This document shows, one piece after another, positions 7,901 to 14,721 of a stretch of 32,060 nucleotides of DNA. Under the pieces are notes generated by a model. The model was not told where the DNA came from. It saw only the letters and a program-made list of their open reading frames with translations, and did not search any database. The stretch lies in assembly GCA_009842645.1 (NCBI GenBank), contig VYFB01000071.1, positions 1 through 32,060 of the forward strand, read 5' to 3'. The translations under genes were made by a program, and so were the position numbers. Within the stretch, counting starts at the first letter, position 1. Each line of letters begins with the position of its first letter. Origin of the DNA: Nitrospira sp. SB0677_bin_15. GTDB taxonomy: Bacteria > Nitrospirota > Nitrospiria > Nitrospirales > UBA8639.

Positions 7901-10646
7901 CTTCGGCCGCCTCTATTTTGGACTGGAAGCTGCAGGGCTTGGATGGATCAAACTGCAGATAGATCCCGCAGAACAGCGGCGATTGGGCACTACAGCAGGG
8001 CTGTCACACCATGAATTTATCGAAGTCTGCGACGCATTTGTCCGCGTCCTCGGCGACAGGTTTCGACATGAGGGGTCAGAATATCCGCAGGTTGACTGGC
8101 CGAACTACGGCGATTGCGCAGCCCGTATTAAGCGCTACGTTCGCCAAATTGCCATCGAGAAAGGTGTACGGGAAATAGCCCTGGGCGATGCGATCTACGC
8201 GGCCCTATGCCAAGGGGGCCACCAGAACGGTATGCTCACAACAGGCAGGCTCAGCGTACGCGTCACAAAAGATGACGATCCTGTATGGGAATGTCCTAGG
8301 TGCGCCCGATACCATCTCCACCATTCCCCAGATATCTGTACCGCATGCCAGGCGAAACTCCCGAAACGTCCGCAGAAGATCTGCCGTGAGCTATGGAATA
8401 ATAATCACCTTTCTTATGCCGTAGCGGAGAAGCGCAAGCCTATTAGACTGCATTGCGAGGAACTGACAGCACAAACTGACAACCAACTCGAACGGCAACG
8501 ACACTTTCGCGGAATCATCGTTGACCTCCCCAATCAGCAACGAATCCGGCATATTGACGAGATCGATACTCTCAGCGTTACAACAACCATGGAAGTCGGG
8601 GTCGACATCGGGAGCCTCCAGTCTGTCTTCCTCGCCAACATGCCGCCCATGAGGTTCAACTACCAACAGCGAGTGGGACGCGCTGGACGTCGGGGCCAGG
8701 CTTTCGCTCTGGCTCTTACCCTCTGCAGGGGCCGCAGCCACGACGAACACTATTTCTCAGCACCCGAACGCATCACCGGTGATCCCCCGCCCGTTCCTTT
8801 TCTCACGATGAACCAGCCCCGGATCGTCCGTCGGCTTCTTGCCAAGGAGTGCCTCCGCCAGGCATTTAAAGGCGCAGGGATGAGATGGTGGCACAGCCCC
8901 ACGCCGCCAGACAGCCACGGGGAGTTCGGGCTCGCTAATGATGATGAAGCCCAGGCTGGGTGGCTGCAAAATCGCGCGGCCGTCGAAGCCTGGCTTGCAC
9001 GAGAGAAGGAAGCACAACGGGCGGTTATTAAAACACTGCTTGGCGACAGTTGCGACGAATACCTACTGTGGCTTGAGCAAGACCTGCCTCAACAGATACA
9101 CCAAGCCCACAATAACCCAGAACTCGCGGGCGAAGGCCTCGCCGAACGGCTCGCTGAGGCAGCCGTCCTCCCCATGTTCGGCATGCCTTCAAGGAGACGG
9201 CTCCTCTACCACCGCCTGACGCGGAAGGGCCAGAAGGGAGAACAAACTATCGATCGCGATCTTGAACTGGCCATCACCGAGTTCGCACCTGGAGCACAGA
9301 AGACCAAGGACAAAGCCGTCCATACCGCGATAGGCTTCACGCCACCAATCTACCGGCAAGGTCAAAAGTGGATGCTATCGTCTGAAAACCCGCTCCCCTT
9401 CAGACGGTGGGTGCAATGGTGCAAGGCCTGCGGTCACATGAGGACCGATGATGTCAGGCGAGAACCACAAGATCACTGTCCGCACTGTGGACACCCAAGA
9501 GGAGAGGACGGCTACTATCGGCAGTTCGAGATCGTAACCCCGCTGGCATTCCGCACAGACCTAACAAGAGGAACGGATGCCAAAGAGGATCAGAACGTCA
9601 TTTTCGGTATCCCGTCGGCGATGGTAGAGGCCAACGAGGAACCACACAGATACACGCTTGACGGGACTAACTGCACCAAGGCGCTTTCCGATCAAGGCAC
9701 CGTCTGGAGGATCAATGATAATGCAGGCAGATTCTACCACGGTGCCTTAGTGACCACTCCCTCTGATAACCAAAGAGGTATACCCCACCTCGATCACCAA
9801 TGGATCGAGGAACAGTATGGAGGCGGGGACCATGACCGGGTTGCTCTTGCAGCCGCCAAGACGACCGAAGTGTTGCGCATCGCACCCGTCGGCGCACCCA
9901 AAGGACTCACACTCAACCCAGCCTCAGCCCACGGCGGGGTCAGGGCCGCACTCTACTCAGCAGCGTTCCTGCTCCAACGTGTGTTGGCCGACCGGTTTGA
10001 CATCGACCCTGAAGAGATCGAAGTAGGAAGCATCACCTCGCGCAATCTCGACGAAAACACGACCGTCGCCGACATCATCCTCAGCGACCGCCTCCCTAAT
10101 GGGGCAGGCTTCGTTAGAGATGCCTACGAGAGCCTAGCGGACATCCTGAAGGGCATCCACAATCCTTACCAGGGCTCGTATGCCGAGAGAATCAACGGAC
10201 ATACACATCAGACTAATTGTGATGCAGCATGCTACGACTGCCTTAAGGTGTACCGCAACATGACCTACCACGGGCTGCTCGACTGGCGCTTGGCAATCGG
10301 TTACCTGAAGGCACTGCAGTATCCAAATTACCGGTCTGGCCTCGACGGCAAGTTCAGCACGCCGGAACTCGAAGGATGGACAAAAACAGCCACGATACTA
10401 AGGGACAACTTGATAGCATACTTCGACGACTACAAGCCGGCGACTTGGGGAGGCGTGCCAGGATTCACCGTGGGAGAAAAGCGCGTCCTTGTCGTCCACC
10501 CGCTCTGGGATACGCGGAATGCGTCCGGTCTCCTCGCAGACGCCATCACGGCAGCAGGAGGTGAAGTCTACGGTTGCATAAACACGTTCAACCTCCTACG
10601 GCGTCCAGCCAAGTGCCGATCCATGTTAATCGAGGGAATTGAATGA
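4956..10646 (+). CDS. druE: Giant SF2 helicase with DUF1998/MZB-type C-terminus, DruE-like
   Basis: I start the gene at ATG 4956, behind AAAGGGA and overlapping the upstream stop; an in-frame ATG at 4920 is less likely. The product is about 1896 aa. Helicase motifs in order: Walker A GTGSGKTE near residue 118, motif Ia ILYPMNALVEDQL, ITNFSMLS, motif II DELH near 363, motif III SSAS, and a second RecA-like lobe beginning around LVVFSDSRED near 785. Motif V (TTMEVGVDIG) and motif VI (QRVGRAGRRG) lie near 1210-1245. Four Cys-rich zinc-ribbon-like clusters lie near 595, 730, 1110 and 1490. The C-terminus carries the DUF1998 signature (CxxxCYDCL, then H..LDW) near 1760. Length and architecture fit DruE, the helicase common to Druantia systems; DISARM DrmA and DrmB split these parts into separate proteins. 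It probably translocates on DNA as the motor of the system. The next gene overlaps by 4 bp. Confidence 0.85.
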   Translation: MNDPIAAFEKIRDNFILYVKTAFGTRFPGLEEEREELLRQPGVLNQEPWLEPLPSYQSSGKTIDDLDGSDLPGLNGHQQDLFKSFVKCGLFGDNKLHHHQVVMLQRVLTGRHCVVTAGTGSGKTEAFLLPLFAQLVKEVPGWSRPGQPHEHVHDWWNNRDWQDSCKKGNKLERSFRVPQRGHEVRRSAVRALILYPMNALVEDQLTRLRKALNSDQAQTWFEEQSPGNRIYLGRYNGSTPVAGHELRRTRNPHTEKILELCERMQEADKAYEAACQHARKNPRDCEVIDFFPSLNGAEMRSRWDMQDQPPDILITNFSMLSIMLMREADEPIFEKTREWLEGEDLPADQRAQTKESRVFHLIVDELHLYRGTAGAEVAYLLRLLLHRLGLHPDHPQLRILASSASLEAQDQRSRQFLKDFFGSADFDVIEGMQEPMLKPSTALPLAPFEHLAVASEITDATLAEAAEMLGTDSTPVRFFDAVDSLDLQAHLLDACIIDRAVRAVSLTDMAKRLFPSHNLNAAKQGVRGILMTSSLFEQYERERTVPSFRIHCFFRNIEGLWASSKPLAGTPDNRPIGKLYPDTRIISDGGHRVLELLYCEHCGTVFLGGQKLVTPEQEIELLSTTPDIEGIPERQAARFVERRTYREFGVFWPQGDQEYDKPSRWRHSKFREIRRGRNAWGEWRQASLNTHTGHLRPTHEDAKRQPEQWERGYIFHVEAPRDEEDEYRALPCVCPACSTDFGSRQNRKSPIRGFRTGFSKVSQIFTKELFYQLHSEYATSRKLVVFSDSREDAAQISNGVERNHYSDLVREIVCDELQAAIKGLPALIEDLEQKVSLSLTAQEYVDKHPGEYERYGNLTQMADLAKEGMPKPVQDEIDRAQYKIVQAKASGRDRIVPISAVLPPTDDLRDCGILIRRLIANGVNPAGNHVLLQEFLWEEKYHHWTTLFDFENLTWQQGLPQGAHYARERIVGTLTAKLCDLFFGRLYFGLEAAGLGWIKLQIDPAEQRRLGTTAGLSHHEFIEVCDAFVRVLGDRFRHEGSEYPQVDWPNYGDCAARIKRYVRQIAIEKGVREIALGDAIYAALCQGGHQNGMLTTGRLSVRVTKDDDPVWECPRCARYHLHHSPDICTACQAKLPKRPQKICRELWNNNHLSYAVAEKRKPIRLHCEELTAQTDNQLERQRHFRGIIVDLPNQQRIRHIDEIDTLSVTTTMEVGVDIGSLQSVFLANMPPMRFNYQQRVGRAGRRGQAFALALTLCRGRSHDEHYFSAPERITGDPPPVPFLTMNQPRIVRRLLAKECLRQAFKGAGMRWWHSPTPPDSHGEFGLANDDEAQAGWLQNRAAVEAWLAREKEAQRAVIKTLLGDSCDEYLLWLEQDLPQQIHQAHNNPELAGEGLAERLAEAAVLPMFGMPSRRRLLYHRLTRKGQKGEQTIDRDLELAITEFAPGAQKTKDKAVHTAIGFTPPIYRQGQKWMLSSENPLPFRRWVQWCKACGHMRTDDVRREPQDHCPHCGHPRGEDGYYRQFEIVTPLAFRTDLTRGTDAKEDQNVIFGIPSAMVEANEEPHRYTLDGTNCTKALSDQGTVWRINDNAGRFYHGALVTTPSDNQRGIPHLDHQWIEEQYGGGDHDRVALAAAKTTEVLRIAPVGAPKGLTLNPASAHGGVRAALYSAAFLLQRVLADRFDIDPEEIEVGSITSRNLDENTTVADIILSDRLPNGAGFVRDAYESLADILKGIHNPYQGSYAERINGHTHQTNCDAACYDCLKVYRNMTYHGLLDWRLAIGYLKALQYPNYRSGLDGKFSTPELEGWTKTATILRDNLIAYFDDYKPATWGGVPGFTVGEKRVLVVHPLWDTRNASGLLADAITAAGGEVYGCINTFNLLRRPAKCRSMLIEGIE

Positions 10647-11734
10647 GTGTGCCAACTGACCCAACAGATCTGCCGGGCCTGTCTCCGTTACGACGGATAT
10701 CCCCCAGCAGTTATTTTCAGTTTAAGCAGTGTACGCTTCGTGCGGTTTGGCAGGCTAACGGGAAAATGTCGATCCTCCCTGTCTCTCCGGCTGCCAGGCT
10801 AGGCTCAGTGGCCCACAGGATTCTCGATCTTGCCGGGCGGGGTCGCATTGATAGCGAAAGTCTATATGAAGCCTGGGAGGATGCAGTAAGCCGTGTTGAA
10901 CGGCAGATGTGTCATGCGGGGGAGGCCCACCTTATTCCGCTGTGCAACGGTGCTCGGAGATATGAAGTCAAGAAAAGCCTTACATTGGCAGCAGCGCGGA
11001 GGATTACCGCCGAGTTCCCAGCGTCCTCCATTTCTGAGGCTACAGTTGGCCACGCCGCCCGTTCCGAGGTCTGGTTAGAGAGCAGCGACGGGCTCTTGGG
11101 CGGATTCGTCGACCGCATCGTGCCCGGCAAACACGGCGTGGAGATCGTCGACTACAAGACCGGCGCGGTGACGGATCAGCGTACAGGGAATGTCAAGGAA
11201 GCGTACGAGGTCCAACTCCTCCTCTATGCGTGGCTTTACCACGAGAACGATGGTGAGTGGCCGGCCCGGCTGACCGTGACGACCCTTGCCGGGGCCAAGC
11301 ACGATGTGCCAATGGACGTTACCCAGGCCTGTCAGCTTGTCGACGAAGCACGTTGCAGGCTCCGGGAGATCATCTTAGCGGGCTCACCTCCCGAAAGTCT
11401 TGCAAACCCCAGTCCCGCCGCTTGTGCCTTCTGTGGCTACAGGCCAGCGTGCAAGAAGTACTGGGAAAAACGAGAACAGAGTCCAAAGTGGCCTACAGAT
11501 GTTTTGGGTACCTTGAGCAGCGTGGAGATGCTCGGTAACGGGACCCTATTCATCGTGCTCGGGACCGGCGAGCAAAGAGTGACAGTTAGGGGACTCTCTC
11601 CAGGACGCTTCGAGTTCCTCATGCAGGCCGTACCAGCCGCAATGCTTTGCAACCTGCGGTCTGATGTAGCAAAGGCTTCGTATAGACAAACGCACCTGAC
11701 CACAGGATACGCTCTCGAGGAATGGAAACCATAG
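10643..11734 (+). CDS. PD-(D/E)XK nuclease, RecB/Cas4-like, probable Fe-S cluster
   Basis: The gene overlaps the helicase stop by ATGA. The 363-aa protein has a RecB-family nuclease core: an SPSSYFQFKQC start, RLGSVAHRILD near residues 54-64, GGFVDRI and VEIVDYKTG (the D...(D/E)XK metal site) near 152-176, and QLLLYAWLYH near 190. One Cys near the N-terminus (QC, about residue 30) and a C-terminal CAFCGYRPAC cluster near 256-265 match the four Cys that hold a 4Fe-4S cluster in Cas4/AddB-type nucleases. The last 80 residues form a separate beta-rich segment that could be an OB-like fold. A DruE-type motor next to a RecB-like nuclease suggests DNA unwinding coupled to cleavage. This gene is not part of the core Druantia set as I know it. 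Confidence 0.85.
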   Translation: MSVPTDPTDLPGLSPLRRISPSSYFQFKQCTLRAVWQANGKMSILPVSPAARLGSVAHRILDLAGRGRIDSESLYEAWEDAVSRVERQMCHAGEAHLIPLCNGARRYEVKKSLTLAAARRITAEFPASSISEATVGHAARSEVWLESSDGLLGGFVDRIVPGKHGVEIVDYKTGAVTDQRTGNVKEAYEVQLLLYAWLYHENDGEWPARLTVTTLAGAKHDVPMDVTQACQLVDEARCRLREIILAGSPPESLANPSPAACAFCGYRPACKKYWEKREQSPKWPTDVLGTLSSVEMLGNGTLFIVLGTGEQRVTVRGLSPGRFEFLMQAVPAAMLCNLRSDVAKASYRQTHLTTGYALEEWKP

Positions 11735-12864
11735 ATAGTGGGGAAACTGTGAGTAAGGCCATTCCGCTCTTGTCGTTTTTCACCGGCGGTGGATTTATGG
11801 ACATCGGGTTTGAGCAGGCAGGCTTCAAGACCGTCTGGACAAACGAGCACAACCCTGTTTTTGCGAGCATGTACGCGTACGGCATGACTCTATGGCGACA
11901 AGCAACTGGCAGGCACATCCTCCCCGCGCGCATTACAAACACCAGGAATGTCCAGCACCTATCTGCGCGGGTGATAGAGAAGCAAGCCTTCCCACAGGGC
12001 AAACCCCTCCTCTTCGGTGTTATTGGCGGGCCGCCCTGTCCTGACTTTAGCAGTGGTGGCAGGCACCAAGGCGGCAATGGCCTGAACGGAAGGCTGACTA
12101 AGACCTACGTTAATCGCATCACGTCACTTATGCCACAATTCTTTGTCTTCGAAAACGTAGCTGGGCTCTACCGCATAAAGGCTAACCGTGCGTACTTGCA
12201 GAAGCTGGAAGAGCAACTCCAAACATCTGGCTATTGTTTGGACCTGCGGATTATGAATGCCCTGGAAATGGGCGTGCCTCAGGACAGGGAGCGCCTCATT
12301 ATGGTCGGAGTGCACCAGCATCTCGCCAAGGTATGCGCTAGTCGCATGATTGAGAAGGCGGAGAGAAATTGGTTCCCGTGGCCGGAACTTTTTGACTTCA
12401 CGGGAGCGAAGACACGCTTTAACTGGCCGCAGAAGGGGCCGTTTGGACGAACTCCATTGCGGCCCAACCGCATCCCCTACCAACTCACGGTTGCCAGCGC
12501 CTTCCGTTCGCTGCCGTCAGAGAACAAGGACGAAGTCTTCAACGCCTACTCAGAGCGCTTCAAAACAGTTCAGGAGGGGGATACCAAGCGCAAGTCCTTC
12601 AAGCGCCTGCATCGCTACCGTTACAGCCCGACGGCCTGCTACGGCCATAATGAAGTGCACCTCCACCCATGGAAAGAGCGCCGCCTGAGTGTCAGGGAGG
12701 CCATGCGCATCCAGGGCATCCCCGATGAATATTCCCTCCAGCCCGACCACTCTCTCAGTGCTAAATTCGCTGTCGTTTCCAATGGCGTTCCGGTACCATT
12801 GGCTTTCCAGGTCGCCAAGAGTCTCAAGGAATTCTTGCGGCCAGCACTCAAGATAACCCGATAA
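11722..12864 (+). CDS. DNA (cytosine-5-)-methyltransferase, DruM-like
   Basis: This 380-aa enzyme transfers a methyl group from S-adenosylmethionine to C5 of cytosine. The conserved m5C motifs appear in order: motif I FFTGGGFMDIGFEQAGF; motif IV GGPPCPDFSSGGR with the catalytic Cys; motif VI ENVAG; motif VIII QDRERLIMVGV; motif IX REAMRIQGIP; motif X SNGVPVPLA. The variable region between VIII and IX, which sets the target sequence, is about 110 residues. The ATG at 11722 overlaps the nuclease gene by 13 bp; a GTG at 11749 is an alternative start. Type II Druantia includes a cytosine methylase (DruM), and this protein may fill that role, marking self DNA. The directly following Vsr gene makes a Dcm-Vsr-like pair. 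The target site cannot be read from sequence. Confidence 0.9.
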   Translation: METIDSGETVSKAIPLLSFFTGGGFMDIGFEQAGFKTVWTNEHNPVFASMYAYGMTLWRQATGRHILPARITNTRNVQHLSARVIEKQAFPQGKPLLFGVIGGPPCPDFSSGGRHQGGNGLNGRLTKTYVNRITSLMPQFFVFENVAGLYRIKANRAYLQKLEEQLQTSGYCLDLRIMNALEMGVPQDRERLIMVGVHQHLAKVCASRMIEKAERNWFPWPELFDFTGAKTRFNWPQKGPFGRTPLRPNRIPYQLTVASAFRSLPSENKDEVFNAYSERFKTVQEGDTKRKSFKRLHRYRYSPTACYGHNEVHLHPWKERRLSVREAMRIQGIPDEYSLQPDHSLSAKFAVVSNGVPVPLAFQVAKSLKEFLRPALKITR

Positions 12865-12871
12865 CGATAAC

Positions 12872-13312
12872 GTGGACATCTGGAGCGAAAAGAAACGCAG
12901 CGAAGTCATGTCGCGTATCCGTAGCGAAGATACGAAACCAGAGCGTATCGTCCGTCGCCTCCTCACAGAAATGGGTTGCCGCTATCGCCTCAACGTGAAG
13001 ACCTTCCCGGGGAAGCCGGATATCATCCTGAAAAAATACAATGCCATCATCTTCGTGCACGGCTGCTTCTGGCATCTCTGTCCCCATTGTAGAGAGGGCC
13101 GCATCCCAGCGACACGATGGGAGTACTGGGAAGAGAAACTCCTGAACAACAAACGCCGTGACCAGAGCAACATCCGCAAGCTCCGGCGGCAAGGGTGGAA
13201 AGTACTAAGACTCTGGGAGTGTGATGTCGAGAAAAAGCCTCAAAAAGTCACCCGGATCCTTCAGAGATTCCTCTCGCACTTTCCTAAGACAAGTAAACAC
13301 ATGAGCCCGTAG
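12872..13312 (+). CDS. vsr: Very short patch repair endonuclease
   Basis: The gene starts at a GTG (12872) 7 bp after the methyltransferase stop; the product is 146 aa, the usual Vsr length. Family landmarks are all present: FPGKPD with the catalytic Asp near residue 50, HGCFWH with His63 and His68, the following C-P-H-C (70-73) of the structural zinc site, PATRWEYWEEKL, and the late WEC Cys. Vsr nicks 5' of the T in T:G mismatches produced when 5-methylcytosine deaminates, which starts short-patch repair. It normally partners a cytosine methylase, as here. It probably protects the host from mutations caused by the upstream methylase, but a nicking role in defence is possible. Confidence 0.92.
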   Translation: MDIWSEKKRSEVMSRIRSEDTKPERIVRRLLTEMGCRYRLNVKTFPGKPDIILKKYNAIIFVHGCFWHLCPHCREGRIPATRWEYWEEKLLNNKRRDQSNIRKLRRQGWKVLRLWECDVEKKPQKVTRILQRFLSHFPKTSKHMSP

Positions 13313-13411
13313 CCGGAAGGAAAAAGACGGGCACTAGCTATTCCAGACTAGTAATGATGGAGAGTTAGTCCCCAGCGGCTGTCCGTGCTGCGGCGAAGCA
13401 TCTGGCGTGTC

Positions 13412-13804
13412 TCAGGCGGAGGGTCTGTCCACGTGGACGGTCACGATATCCGTGTCATAGTATTGCTAGTGGCGGAACGAGGACGCGAGGTGCCGCAACA
13501 GCCGTAGCGACACTTCCTGCTCGATCTTGATCAACTCCCCCGTGGTCCGCGCGCCGAGCAGCGCGATCCGGTCCTGAATGTTTTCTGCGCCGGTGCCGGC
13601 AATGAACTCGAGGTGCGCCCCGTCGTCTTCCTCGTACGCGATCAGCAGCAGGCGCCGTTGTCCACACTCGGCTTTGCTCTTATCCTGGAGGAGCGTCAGC
13701 AACCCTTCCTCGCCCACGGCGTCGAGGCGGTCGGCCATCGCCGTGTCCCACCCCATACGGGAGGCGAGGGCACGCAGAAACTCCCTGAGCCCATGGACTA
13801 AAGA
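13412..13804 (-). pseudogene. 3' remnant of a larger gene with an internal stop
   Basis: The minus strand reads LVHGLREFLRALASRMGW and continues through RLLLIAYEEDDGAHLEF to SLRLLRHLASSFRH, then TAG at 13466-13468. After the TAG the same frame continues with protein-like sequence (QYYDTDIVTVHVD) to a TGA at 13412. This looks like the C-terminal part of a bigger protein, with a nonsense change, probably from CAG. No start or ribosome site precedes it, and the reading frame begins abruptly after a TGA at 13805. The style recalls the C-terminal ATPase-like tail fused to some NCS2 nucleobase permeases; that identification is from memory and weak. It marks decay within the island. Confidence 0.45.
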
Positions 13805-14010
13805 TCAGGGTCCCTTCAGGAGGGAGAACAAATTTTCGCTTCGACTATTCCGTCGCGCGCGCGAATCGCGGCAGCCCTCCCCGCACTTCGCAGAAATCAA
13901 CGGCCAGGACTCACTAAATGACGACCCGCTATTGGATTCAGATGGCGGAGCCAGATGAAGTGGTAGGTCGGTGAGGGGAGCGTACCCCGATACCCTTGTT
14001 GAGACGTCCG
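13805..14010. other. Short non-coding gap between gene remnant and antitoxin
   Basis: I see no gene with a credible start here. A 17-codon plus-strand frame at 13918 lacks a ribosome-binding site. The stretch may hold the antitoxin transcript end, but no clear hairpin followed by a T run is present. Confidence 0.3.
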
Positions 14011-14301
14011 TCAGCCCTGTCCCGTGGCCAGCAAGGCGCGCTTGACGGCCTCCGGTTCCCGTTCGAGCACGCGCAGAAGCGTGGCGGCGGGGCCGCTGAC
14101 CCGACGCGTTCCCTGTTCCCACTTCCGATAACCAGAAAGGCTCATGCCCATCAACGGGGCCATCTGCGCTTGTGTGAGCTTGGCGTGCTTGCGCACCTCA
14201 CGCGGCGCCACGGGGACATGGACGAGGGCCGGGCCTTCGCCGTTGGCATGGGCTAGGGCTTCATGGAGTGATTGGATCAGATCGTCGCCAAAAGTAGTCA
14301 T
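14011..14301 (-). CDS. HTH (XRE-type) antitoxin of a RelE/HigB-like module
   Basis: The 96-aa product has a helix-turn-helix in its C-terminal half (LTQAQMAPLMGMSLSGYRKWEQG, about residues 43-64), of the XRE/HigA type, ending in a helical tail (LLRVLEREPEAVKRAL). It follows the toxin gene with a 4-bp ATGA overlap. Toxin-first order is typical of higBA-like modules. The antitoxin should bind the toxin and repress the shared promoter at 14643-14671. Such pairs often stabilise islands against loss; here it lies between the integrase and the defence operon. Confidence 0.85.
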   Translation of the reverse strand: MTTFGDDLIQSLHEALAHANGEGPALVHVPVAPREVRKHAKLTQAQMAPLMGMSLSGYRKWEQGTRRVSGPAATLLRVLEREPEAVKRALLATGQG

Positions 14302-14636
14302 GTGCTCTCCTTCCGGGTGGCCTTGAGTGCGGCGGCAAGGGCCGCAACCAGGCGCTTTTCGTCTGGCGTCAGATCGGTTTTCGTGGCCTTCGTATAGGCG
14401 AGGAGCGCATAGACCGGCATGGCTTCGTCGAGATAGTAATAAATCACCCGTGCGCCGCCGCGCTTGCCTCGTCCGGAGGTTGAGAAGCGCAGTTTGCGGA
14501 CACCGCCCGTGCCTGGAATGTTATCCCCCGCCAGAGGGTTTTTCGCCAAAAAGTCGATCAGTTCTCGTTTTTCATCCTCGCTGAAGAGCTTGTCGGCCTG
14601 CCGCATGAATGTCGGAGTCTCGACAACTGTCTGCAT
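14298..14636 (-). CDS. RelE/HigB-family toxin
   Basis: I start at ATG 14636 (MQTVVETPTF), giving 112 aa; an ATG 18 bp upstream would place the start upstream of the likely -10 box. The protein has the RelE-like pattern: an N-terminal helix pair (TFMRQADKLFSEDEKRELIDFL), NPLAGDNIPGTGGVRKLRF, then a beta-core GGARVIYYYLDEAMPVYALLAYTKATK and a lysine-rich helical end. This matches the HigB2/RelE-related group that cleaves mRNA on the ribosome. It is coupled to the antitoxin by a 4-bp overlap. Confidence 0.85.
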   Translation of the reverse strand: MQTVVETPTFMRQADKLFSEDEKRELIDFLAKNPLAGDNIPGTGGVRKLRFSTSGRGKRGGARVIYYYLDEAMPVYALLAYTKATKTDLTPDEKRLVAALAAALKATRKEST

Positions 14637-14642
14637 CGTCTC

Positions 14643-14671
14643 ACTATATCCCAATGGGGCAGTTACGGCAA
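14643..14671 (-). promoter_or_regulatory. Candidate promoter of the toxin-antitoxin pair
   Basis: On the minus strand, TTGCCG (14666-14671) and TATAGT (14643-14648) are separated by 17 bp, a good sigma-70-like match. Only six bases lie between the -10 box and the toxin ATG, so transcription would begin at or next to the start codon, giving a leaderless message. Confidence 0.5.
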
Positions 14672-14721
14672 GCCAAGAATGTGGTCACCCACTCTGCCCC
14701 CAAGGGTTTGGCAAAGTCTTT

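Noticed and set aside
1897-13312. DISARM, BREX or a simple restriction-modification system
   Set aside because: DISARM has separate DrmA and DrmB and a PLD protein (DrmC), none seen here. BREX PglZ/BrxC-like proteins are absent. A helicase of about 1.9 kaa with a DUF1998 end and no classical restriction enzyme fits a DruE-type system better.
13918-13974. 17-codon plus-strand small gene
   Set aside because: It has no ribosome site or promoter and is too short to distinguish from chance.
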